A stretch of 64,000 nt of DNA from Azolla caroliniana (taxonomy: Eukaryota; Polypodiophyta), in the NCBI GenBank assembly GCA_043228905.1, contig JBHGNT010000001.1:11098001-11162000 (forward strand), read 5' to 3'. Made by a program: the position numbers and the translations under genes. Under the pieces are notes generated by a model that saw only the letters and a program-made list of their open reading frames with translations, did not search any database and was not told where the DNA came from. Below are positions 55,001 to 64,000 of this stretch, piece by piece (the first letter of the stretch is position 1; each line of letters starts with the position of its first letter).

Positions 55001-58000
55001 AGAACGATAATTCTGATAGTTATCATAATTATCATCTCTCTCTGTAAGATTCACATGGATGTAACTTTTGGTCTAATAGGTCACTTCGGCCCTTTAGATG
55101 TTAGCATAATGTTTCTTTCTCTTTGGTTTGATATCATGGGGTATATGTTTTTTACAGATGTCAATACATCTTCTTTCTGTCTCCCCCCAATGGGCATGTT
55201 AACTAGTTGAAGAGGGCCATAATATTAATATACAATGAATTCTGTTGTTACATTAGCCACAACAAATGGAGACTTTGACATCTTCACCACTGCTCTGTGG
55301 GTCATTTGTGTGTATGTCTGTATAACTAGGAGAGCAGTTCCATTGTCTTACTAGTAGAGGCAACAATTTCATGTTTTTCCTGGTATAGGTTTTGAGGCTT
55401 TTGACACTGCATCAAACGCATTTGTTGAATTTTGTCTTGGTGTCATGCAGAACAAAATGTGATTGTTATATTCCACTGTGGATTTGCATTTAGGTTTCCT
55501 AGCTTTTCAGACTTTGGTTTGTAAAGCTTTAGAAGGAAAGGTGTTACTATCATGCAAGTGAGCGTTTATACATATACAAATACTCTTATATTTATCTATA
55601 CCTGTACACGTATTTCACATCACATTAATGATGAGCAAAAGAATAAGAGATTAAGGAGAATAATGGATTACGTCTTAACCACACTGACCACGCTCCAGTG
55701 AAGGATATGAGACACATAAAATACCATTGATGTCCCATACCACTGAATATTACCTTATGTTTTACCTTGGTTGTTGAATAACTGATCCGAAGAAAGAGCT
55801 TAGCCTCACCGATACTCTCGGCAACGTCTCAAGATGCTGTAAGAAGGGGGTATCTAGTCCTCCTTTATATACCTCAACACCTAAGGATCGTAGACCACCA
55901 CATCCCACATGTCATAGGTCCTTATGGGTTTGTTCCAGTTCCTAGGATAACCAACTTCCCAACTATCCTACTTTTAACCTATTAAAATTAGCTATTGAAT
56001 TGGTCCGTAAAGTTATGCCTATAACAACATGCATGTACTACATTAAATTATATTGTTCTTTGGAAATTCTATAGGGATTTTGAAGGAGCAGAATTTCAAC
56101 TTACTGAGGCATTAAAGCTAGCGGAAAAAACAAAAGGTAGCATGATAGAAGCTTCATTTAATTTCACAAGAACCAAGGATACCTATTTGGTTTTGCTTGT
56201 TTCTTCTGGAATGAAACTCATTTACCGCATTGAAATTTTCTCTCCACAGGTGAAAAGCACCCTCAGGTTGGGGCAATACTATCTTGTATCGGGAACCTAT
56301 ATCACCAAAGGGCAAAGGCTGAAGGGAGGAGTGAACTATTAATAACAGAAGTAAGTGAAACCCTTCTATATTGATGTTGATGTTGGTTATTAGATGCATC
56401 ATTGGTCTGAACTTTTACTTAATCATGACCTTATCTATGAGAAGCCAACTGGGAGCTATTTCACCTGCTATATCTTGTTTCAGAATTGGTGGTATCTATT
56501 ACATAGTGCATAATCCATAGATGTGATGATTGCAGGGTGTGTACAAAAGCGCACTTGATTTATTGAAAGCCCAGGCTCTTGACAGGGGTATGTGTTTGAT
56601 CTTTATTGCCAAGCATCTTCTTAATTTTGTGTACCCTTGGTAATATAATAAGAAAATGTTTTACAGAAATTGACAGAGGCGAACAATATACAGATATTGT
56701 TGCACTTACTAGAGGTAAATACTTAAAATCTTTCCATAACAATGCTTAATAGTCTTTATTATCCATGAGGTCCTACATTTTCAAGAGCACGAAATGGTCT
56801 TTACTGCAAAATCTTGATATAAATCAATTCATTATATTAGCATGGTTGTTTAAGACGGATTGTACAAACAACAGACAGTAAAGACAGTGATGACCTAAGC
56901 TTGTTTGACTATTTGATGGTCATCTTGCAAATCTCCTATCTATTTTATCTGCCCTGAACCTCAGCTCTGAAGTATGCTATTTCTCTGATTTTTTACCTTA
57001 GATTGTGGGGCAATTTCACCAGTTTTGAGCCTACTATACTTATGATGCAGATCTCCTATTTCTTTTCCCTGCCATCTTGATTGCAGCCTCATCACCCTTG
57101 TCACCAACAGATAAGGCCATTATCAACAGCTCTTCCCTTGCTTTGTGATCTCTCCATATTGGATTGGCTCATGTCAGATATCTTTTGAGGGCAAAAGTTT
57201 TCAGAGCTATAGCTACTTTTCTAACTAGATTCTTTAGTGCCTTATATTTGGTTATGTTTAATTTGGTTTGTTCTCGAAGATGAGACAACACTTTAAGACG
57301 TAATATCAGGTGCACAGATCCATCATCCTTGATGAATAGTATTGGTGCACTACCTGGGGACATGAGAACATGAAATGAACCCTTTACTGAGGTGTTAATT
57401 CAGGTATTTGTGAAGGTCCTTTAGATAAGATTCAGCAAGACCATGTATGGGACTGGACATTGTAGTCTTCCCCTGTTCTAGATTGATTAGACAGTCATAA
57501 TGGTGGTTTCAAAGCGATCTATGTCAAAGGGATCTAGTCCGGGAACCCATTGACCGCCGCGAGGATAACTACAATCTGGCATTCGATAGGGATCAGGGGA
57601 TATTATAGTTATTTAAGTACCTCGGTAAGCCTAGCGCTGCAATATGGCGAATACTAAATAGTGGGATTGAGGTCTGACCCAAATTACACAGAAGCGGCAA
57701 CTTCACGATGTTATGCCGGCTCCAATTTTAAGGTGCCACAAAGTGCTTTCATAGCTTTCAGCTAAGTGGCAGACCCAACACAACTAACGAGTAATCCTAC
57801 GTTAATAACGAGCCAAATTCCGCGATAGAGAGGTTCAGTTTCCGGGAAGATTTATCCATCTGTAATGAGAATGACATTGATAAGAGTATAAACAGAAACG
57901 TCTCCAGCTTATATTTCAATGACGAGTGAAGCAATCGAGCTACCTACACCAGTCTAGTCTAACCTTTTGGCGGCTCTTTCCGATGAAAAAAATCTTTTGC

Positions 58001-58958
58001 TGAAAACATTTGTGATACCTCAGTACTTCTCTTGAAGCTTGGCGCTCATGCAGCTTGGGCAAAAGGTAGTGTATCAATGAATGAAATCTTCAAGGTGGAA
58101 GGATGAGGATTTCCATAGCAGGGCAAGGCTCAACAAGTCAAGGTTCTGGCCATACAATATGGCTTGGAGAAAGCAGTATGAGAAGAAGCAGTGGATGCAA
58201 GAGAGGATTTGTCTGTGAAGGTGAGAATGCAGGTTCATTGATTCACACTAAGGCTGTGCTTCATTATCCATGAAAATTGAAGGATGCTGGGATGAGATCA
58301 CGACATTAAGAATTACCTCTTTGGTGTAGTCTCTACGACAGTCTCTATGCTATGTCACTAGAAGAGACAGGCCTATTGCCATTTCCTTTCTAGGATTGGG
58401 TGGGGTTTTGGGAAACAGGATTTCGTCCTTAGTGGTGAAGGCATATCAATGAAGTCGGAAATGGTACCATATTATACTGGTATGTAGATGAAGATGTTGC
58501 TGAAGATAACAAGACTAGTAGATCGAGGGAATGACTTGGACAGAGGTTAGAGTGTACCACGGCAGAGAGTTTTCCATGACAAAGCTGTCCACATGGGAGG
58601 TCGCAGTGCATTCCCCATATTTGAGGGCTATTCTAAACCAGTGCAATCTCTGCCTTATATCACACGTTTACTTTGGATTTTACTTTCTTTTTGTTGCTTC
58701 CATGGTCCAAGAAATGCAATAACACGTTTTTCTTTATATTTTTGCATGTACAAAGCTCGGTTAGGAGTGGCACTTGCACCATTGTTGAAGAGGCGCAGCG
58801 AAGTAGAAAAATTGAAATCCTCAGTTGAAACAATATGGGGTAATTCCCGACCACTTCCAGATTTTTTGTACCTGAAACACCTACTTGACAATAAACAGGA
58901 GACAACAGCTGGAAATACTGTTGTGGATGTTAGATTAGGAAGAGTGTTCTATAAATGA
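49080..58958 (+). CDS. TPR-repeat protein, probably organelle-targeted, complete
   Basis: Twelve exons join in phase with GT-AG sites: 49080-49248, 49556-49682, 50113-50186, 50855-50901, 50978-51122, 53464-53508, 54781-54982, 56075-56136, 56250-56350, 56536-56587, 56667-56714 and 58756-58958 (TGA). They total 1275 nt, 424 aa. A possible 21-nt microexon at 53581-53601 would add seven residues. The N-terminus MAVRAGFLLCRRRKN is Arg-rich and lacks acidic residues, like a mitochondrial or plastid transit peptide. The middle holds tetratricopeptide helices: YSEAVRVLEQGL, AAKLMYEKAISLSKK, GAIAGLGQLLISMGDFEGAE, VGAILSCIGNLYHQRA. TPRs bind other proteins, so a scaffold role is likely. I do not recognise the individual protein. 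Introns 5, 6, 7 and 11 contain transposon remnants. It converges with the RSRC2-like gene, about 1.5 kb away. Confidence 0.88.
50539..50760. repeat. 95-97-bp intronic tandem repeat
   Basis: Units start tagaacatggaaatgatgaa at 50539, 50636 and 50731 (third partial). Located in intron 3 of the TPR gene. Confidence 0.85.
51123..53463. other. Intron 5 of the TPR gene (2.3 kb)
   Basis: No reverse-transcriptase, integrase or transposase motif is readable on either strand. Some segments, such as 51480-51780, have a more balanced base composition than the surrounding AT-rich intron and may be old repeat sequence, but I cannot classify them. Confidence 0.5.
53489..53580 (+). repeat. 20-bp exon/intron duplication in the TPR gene
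   Basis: ggacttggaaaatgcatcag occurs at 53489-53508, the last 20 bases of exon 6, and again at 53561-53580. The second copy ends in CAG directly before a 21-nt phase-compatible segment (53581-53601) that is followed by GTAATT. Confidence 0.85.
53699..54423. mobile_element. Non-coding inverted-repeat element B (CCATAG family), 725 bp
   Basis: Starts CCATAGATTGACA and ends TGTCAATCTATGG: a perfect 13-bp terminal inverted repeat. Flanked by direct 6-bp tcacca (53693-53698 and 54424-54429). The interior is very AT-rich, with three diverged internal units (ctctcctttctagtgtca, gtctcaattttaatgtca, ttactgtcaagtctc). Near both ends it carries ATTCG motifs, as does element A. Non-coding. It sits in intron 6 of the TPR gene and shares CCATAG termini and 6-bp duplication length with 46763-47355. 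Confidence 0.75.
55050..55160 (+). repeat. RTE-LINE tail remnant
   Basis: ttttggtctaataggtcact, tcggcccttt, ag-atgtta: a diverged form of the tail module, in intron 7 of the TPR gene. The rest of this intron (55161-56074) shows no recognised element. Confidence 0.5.
57065..57310 (+). repeat. RTE-LINE 3' UTR remnant
   Basis: cctcatcacccttgtcacca, aaggccattatc, gatctctccatatt, then ttctcgaagatgagacaaca and ctttaagacgtaat. This follows the order of the 13290-14160 region of the larger copy, with internal losses. Intron 11 of the TPR gene. Confidence 0.55.
57311..57490 (-). pseudogene. Gypsy RT fragment
   Basis: On the minus strand near 57363-57310 the translation reads SPGSAPILFIKDDGSVHL, a decayed version of the SPxxAPxxFVKKKDGSxR block that starts Ty3/gypsy RT. 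No more of the domain can be followed. Intron 11 of the TPR gene. Confidence 0.5.
57500..57965. other. Featureless segment of unusual composition in intron 11
   Basis: About 460 bp without long A/T runs, with balanced base composition and many CG dinucleotides (gaccgccgcgagg, cctcggtaagcctagcgctg). No open frame, repeat or homology to the rest of the window is visible. The flanking intron is distinctly AT-richer. Confidence 0.4.
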
Positions 58959-60437
58959 TAACATGTAGCAATTTTGAATCTGTTCAAGAGTACAGTAAAC
59001 CATTGTACAGCCTCTTTTATTAAATCCAAGTTTGAGAGAACACTCAAATTTGAGTTTAATACATATACTTCGTTTAGTGTATGTATGTCTTTAATGGTTG
59101 GCTACTAGATTTTAGGTTCTTTCTTGTTCGTTCATGAGCATTTCAAACACATTCAAAACTTCGCCTTTCTCCGTAATATTAAATGTGATATAAACAATGA
59201 CTTTTCATCCATTTGTATCCTAAATATGCTTATACCTTATTTGCTTATACATTTCTATTGTAAGCTTGAGATGACGTCAAATGATGTAATTTTAAATTTT
59301 GTTGTCATTATTGAGAATAAAGACGAAATTGCTGGGCTTGTAATGTCATTCAAGTTTGGCATGGCCATGCGATAAATCATACCTTTTGTTCTCTCTATTG
59401 AGCCCTTAATGATATAAGGCACGCTGGTGACCAAGCATTTCAGTATGGAATTGCCCTTTGATATTATAGTTTGGTGGCCAATGAGTGGACTATAACAAAA
59501 CCCATCAAGATAACAATATCATGATTGTTCCTGATGATTAAAGGCCCTGTTGATGAAAGTGACAATGGTGTAGATGACTTCACATCTAACAAATGAATCA
59601 ATGATGGATCACAATTACAATTGTGATGTGAATATGAATTCATTGTAGCTGATGATTTAAGAGCCCCATTGAGAAAAGTAAGAATGGTGGATAATTTCAC
59701 AACAAATGCCTCAATGCCTTTGATCACAATTGTGGGGTCTGAATATGACTGCACCAAACATGGGAACAAGATGACTCTGCATACATAAAATTGTGTCAGT
59801 GATTTTAGGGGTCAACATAGAAAATCACATTGTGTTAGATGCAATTATTTGCACCAAGAGAAGCTCAAGTCAATAAAGAAATGTTAGTCTTACACCAAGA
59901 GAATCTCGAGTCGATAAAGAAATAGGTTATTTATGCTAAATGTCGTAGCAACCACAATTATAGAACAGGAGGTAGGGGTAACAGTCTTTCTGTGCTTATG
60001 AAAAGTGTGCCAGTCAAAACATGAATACCTTAGCAATAAATCTCCTTATATTCTTGAGCTTTCTCTTCTCCTCAAAATGTGACATTAAGACGCTCAAAAC
60101 ATGAGCATATTTACTGCAAAGCCTTGAATGATAACTAGTTCCATATGTATATAAATCTCCTACCAATTCCCATCAATTTGTAATTTTTCTTGTAGCTTCT
60201 ACATATTAGTACACAAATTTTCAGAAGTTAATCAAATACTACCCCCAACACCAACTTTTAAAATGAGACTGTATAGAAATGTTCTTCGAAGAACAGTAGA
60301 ACGCTTGTGTTTATACAGTACAAAATTAAACAGAATTACAAAACCGGCATGGAGTAGCTGTGCAAAAAAGCATAGCATAGTAATCCAAACAGAGATTTTC
60401 CCATTTCCATCTACAAAATCAAATGAACCGGTGTACA
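58959..60437. other. Intergenic region between two convergent genes
   Basis: Holds the 3' UTRs of both genes. Two imperfect direct repeats are visible: about 112 bp offset in 59530-59710 (tgatgatt-aa-ag-gccc, agtgacaatggtg / agtaagaatggtg) and about 45 bp in 59850-59930 (caccaagagaa-ctc-agtc). No coding sequence is recognised. Confidence 0.6.
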
Positions 60438-63400
60438 TTATAACCCTAATCCAACTGTTCGTCCATCCCTTCTTCTGAGACCTGCGGTGAATTGCTTCTC
60501 TAGATCTTGTTGCAGCTCTTGCTGTCTCTCCTGCGCAAATACTCCAGATCCTCCATCTCCAACCTTGATTCCTTCTTCTGTAGTTCCTTCCCCTTTCACA
60601 CCCTACAGTGGGGGAGATGTACAGGACACTCAGGCTCTAAAATTGTGTCAGCATTTTGTTATAGGCAAGTTTCAACAAACAGAAAAAACAGGAAAAATCA
60701 CAAAAATACCCATTACCTTGTTGCTTTTTTACCAGAATACCCCTACGCTTAAAATATACATTATGCAGAAACTTAGGGATACTCTGGCAAAAGACACAGG
60801 TATTTTGGTATTTTACCCAAAATAATTATCCTAGGTTAGACAGTTGTTAATAAAAATTGAAGACTAAGATCAGATTTCACATCACTGGTAAAGTATATTT
60901 AAAAAAATGCAGAAAGTGAATCATTGACGTACCATGAGCTTCTTAAATTTCTCACGACGGTCACCATCAGCAAACTCGACTGTATCCCATCTTATAGTTC
61001 CAGTTACAGCTGCAGGTTCCTGTAATAAACATCATATTAACTCTTGACTCTGATGAATCTATGTCCTGATACCAAAGATATATGCATTTTTTTACAAGAA
61101 AGACAAAAATATTCTGGATTTTTCTGCAAATTTACTGTACATGTGACTTAGTGAATATGAAATGAAATATGCTTATTTGGGTGTAACAGTTGACATCAAA
61201 TTGCAATTCAGTAATGATTCAAATAATAAAGAACTAAAAAGAAGTATTAGAAGGTAGAACTTGCAGTATAAACAAGCTCACAATAACAAATATACCCATC
61301 CACATAACCCACATAGATACTGGTATTTTAATATATTTTAACTTGTGATTTTGAAAATCATCTTTCAGCTGTGAGCTTCGAGATGACAAGAAAAAAAACT
61401 TTTACATTGCTTTAATTGAAATTTAAGATTTTTAACTTCTTGTAAAATAAGAACATTGACTATTACCTTTACTGTTTGATGCTTGTCTTGGGCAGCATAA
61501 ATTCTTAATGTCAACAAACGTGAAAAGCAATATATACATCAGTAAAATTTCTTAATGCTAGTCTCCAGCTATCACGATTCACTCTAAACACTTTCTATGG
61601 AAAAACATATTGAATGACCAAAAAACGAGAAATATTTTAACCAAGCCAAGTATCTTCGATCAATTCCCCATGTCCCCAAGGCCCAAATTGCATTGGTTAT
61701 CGAAAATAAATAGGCATTATCACCAAGATGTGTACTTTTTTATATCTTTTTTTTTTCCAAAAAACTTTTTTATATCTTTTATGACATTATTTGATAATAA
61801 TAAGTTTCTATTAATTGTTCCTAGGCCAGAGAAGACATAAGAATCTGAATGCAGTCGGTCCAATCGTAAAGTGAATATAGTCAGTTTATAGACCACATGC
61901 TCTTCATGTTGTCAATCCAATTAGCATTGAGTTTTCGTATGTCTGTAGATGTAGGTGTCCGAGAATAAAGATATGCCTTGACAAAGTCATTGTAGGTTGG
62001 GCCTTACATAGTGTTACTTAAAGCCATAGGAGTGTGGATAAGAAAGTGAGCTAATTAAGATATGTTTTTGAAGAGGGGATTCTTTGCAAAATGAGAAACA
62101 CTTTACTTCAAATAAATTATTTTCTTATAACTCACCATTCAATTTAGAACATAAGGACAGTTGTTTCTTCATGCTGAAATACAGCATGAATAATAGTAAT
62201 TACACTCTTTACACGTGTGTGCTCAGTGGAGAAGACTCTGAAAGCTCTATGTAGACATTTTGGTTGATGAAATAGGTTTAAACTGATGGCTATGTTTCTA
62301 GAAGTTGAGCTCTTATTGTTATATTATCTTCTATTCATTATCAATAAACCAAGCACCAAAATGAGTGCCATTCTTTGTCACCAACAAGGAATTGAATTCT
62401 TTATTCGGGAGTAATCTAGATTCATAGATGTAACAGTAAGTTGCAGTGAGCTCAAAATTTTCAGAACATATTTCTTTGTTTATGTATTTTCCAGTGGTGA
62501 ATTTAAGGTAAGGTCAATTGGTGCTTTACCACCTTTGTGAAGCTCCCCAATACAGGTTCATGGCTCCATTCCAGAGATTTGCTGAATGATATTCATCATG
62601 GAGCAAGATTTATCAGAATTAATCTAAAAAGAGGTTTGTTAAAACAAGCCACGTGTTTTTCATGCATCTTTTCAAAACAAATATGTTATCACGACTCCCT
62701 TATATAACTTTTTACTTTTATGTTGGGCCTAACCTAAAGTGAGTTTAAAAGACAGAACATTATATAAGCACACCATTACACCCAATATGAGCTGGACTGA
62801 CCTTTTCATTTTTACTATTTTCGTTAGTACTCTTTAACAATGAGAAATCTGACTCAGCTATACTATAATAACGTTTTCAAATCACAGAAAACAAGAGTAA
62901 CCTACGACTACAATTCAAAAATAAGCAGGTTAGTAATTTCTGCATTTAGAAATTCATTTCTCGCATCTGACATCCCTAAATAAGGAATCACATGTGACAA
63001 GTTTTCAAGAATGAATAAGTTCATAAAGATAGAAACGTTTTACAAATAGAAAGAAGGTTACCTGAGCTTTGCTCTTCCAGAGCATTTTCTTCTTCTCATC
63101 AACAGATTTGAAACCCCCAAGGTTTATGCTAACTAAAGGTCATCATCAAAGAAAAGTAAGAAACATGCCTTGATGATCAGATATCTAAGGAAAGTTTTCC
63201 ATTGGAAATTTGGAAGCAATAGCGCACAAACCTTGTTGTGCAGCTTTTAAAGCTGCTAATCTTGCTGCTTCTGGATCTGGGGTAACCATAGCTCCATCTG
63301 AGGATCCTGATTCCGGACCCCACTTTGATCCCTTAGCCAATTTTTCATCCACGGTTGAAGAAAATTTCTTGGACTCATCGAGATTGTCAGTTCCAAATGG

Positions 63401-64000
63401 CAGTCCTTGTACTGTGAAAGACTCTGATGCTAAACCAAATCTAGAAGAATTTGCTTTTGGTAGTTCACTTCTTTTGTCTCTCTCTTCTTTCTTTGTGCTA
63501 TCTTTACCTTGTATTGTCCTCTCTTTCAAATGGTCAGTTCCTTCATGTCGGCTTGGAGGGCTCTCATCATTTTTTCTCATTGTAGTATCTGATTTCTTCC
63601 CATGTCTCTCCCCCAACTCTTTGTATTCAGTATCCTTGTTTCTGTAATGATTGTCACTATCCTTCTCCTCATCTCTGCTTTTCCTCCGGCTCTCCAATTC
63701 TTTCTTGCACTTATCTCTTTCCATATTCTCAAAGTTCCGACCTTTTCCCTCACTATCATCCCCTATACCACTATTCTCCAATTTTTTTCCATATCGAGAT
63801 CTTTCAAGATCCACATCTGAAGCTTCATCTACTCTTTTCCCACCAGTTTTGTTCCTGCCCAAATGAGTTTCATGGTCTTTAGTCTTGTATCGATCTCGAA
63901 CATCACTTCTATCCTGCCTCTCTCTATCCTGCCTCTCTCTGTCTCTTTCACTTATGTGATTCTCTTTTCTTCTGTGCCTACTCTCCTCAGCACCTCTCTC
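60438..64000 (-). CDS. RSRC2/SMAP-like arginine-rich nuclear protein, 5' end outside window
   Basis: Four exons on the minus strand: >64000-63232, 63132-63062, 61019-60933 and 60602-60438 (TAA). All junctions are GT-AG and in phase. The first visible exon is rich in Arg, Asp, Glu, Lys and Ser (SERDRERQDRERQD), typical of splicing-associated proteins, and ends PEAARLAALKAAQQ. The next exons give GGFKSVDEKKKMLWKSKAQ, then RWDTVEFADGDRREKFKKLM, and the last ends EKQFTAGLRRRDGRTVGLGL. The KMLWKSK, EFADGDRREKFKKLM and C-terminal blocks match the layout of the SMAP domain shared by RSRC2 proteins, as I recall it. The frame stays open to base 64000, so the start codon and probably more of the RS-like region are missing. 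A role in pre-mRNA processing is inferred from family and composition. Confidence 0.82.

Noticed and set aside
63128-63128. Acceptor at 63130-63129 for the RSRC2-like gene
   Set aside because: It would create an immediate stop after the upstream exon. The AG at 63134-63133 keeps the frame and pairs with the donor after 63232.

Overview
This is a piece of a nuclear plant genome. It holds three intron-rich plant genes, and everything else I can identify is retrotransposon or repeat sequence, as in a large repeat-rich genome. I cannot name the species. The most intact Ty3/gypsy element has a chromodomain polyprotein and Gag that look more like the fungal/Tcn1-type chromoviruses than the usual seed-plant Tekay, Reina, CRM or Galadriel types, so a lineage that keeps such elements is possible. 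That point is inference.

Layout, left to right. 1-3060: two decayed Ty1/copia 3' ends with LTR remnants. 4373-16425 (minus strand): nine exons of a gene for an SMP/C2-domain membrane-contact protein (NTMC2T6-like). Its remaining C2 exons lie left of the window. Its introns are packed with fragments of one RTE-type LINE family. 18372-24147 (minus): a full-length but mutated L1-type LINE with a 16-bp target duplication. 24318-24735: a second, truncated L1 tail. 24904-30251 (minus): a structurally complete Ty1/copia (Tork/Tnt1-like) element with an open 1361-codon polyprotein, two 616-bp LTRs and a 5-bp target duplication.

30569-46744 is a three-level nest. A degraded RTE LINE is split first by an LTR-derived insertion (30968-32973) and again by a non-autonomous LTR element with only a gag-like frame (34544-46623). 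The 3' LTR of that second element is itself split by a 5683-bp chromovirus (40498-46180) with LTRs that look identical and a perfect 5-bp target duplication. The chromovirus is the highlight. It has no usual tRNA primer site. The 12 bases starting 2 nt after its 5' LTR are the exact complement of 12 bases in the LTR, located about 33 nt downstream of a TATA box, where the transcript should start. That is the architecture of Tf1-type self-primed reverse transcription. Gag and Pol lie in -1-related frames joined at a G UUA AAC slippery heptamer.

46763-49000: an inverted-repeat element with 6-bp duplications, LINE tails and an unclassified repeat. 49080-58958 (plus): a complete twelve-exon TPR protein gene, reconstructed with all phases consistent (424 codons, or 431 with a possible 21-nt microexon). 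One of its introns carries a second member of the inverted-repeat family. 60438 to beyond 64000 (minus): the convergent gene for an RSRC2/SMAP-like nuclear protein, 5' end outside the window. The three host genes are unrelated in function; the rest of the window is a record of transposon colonisation.
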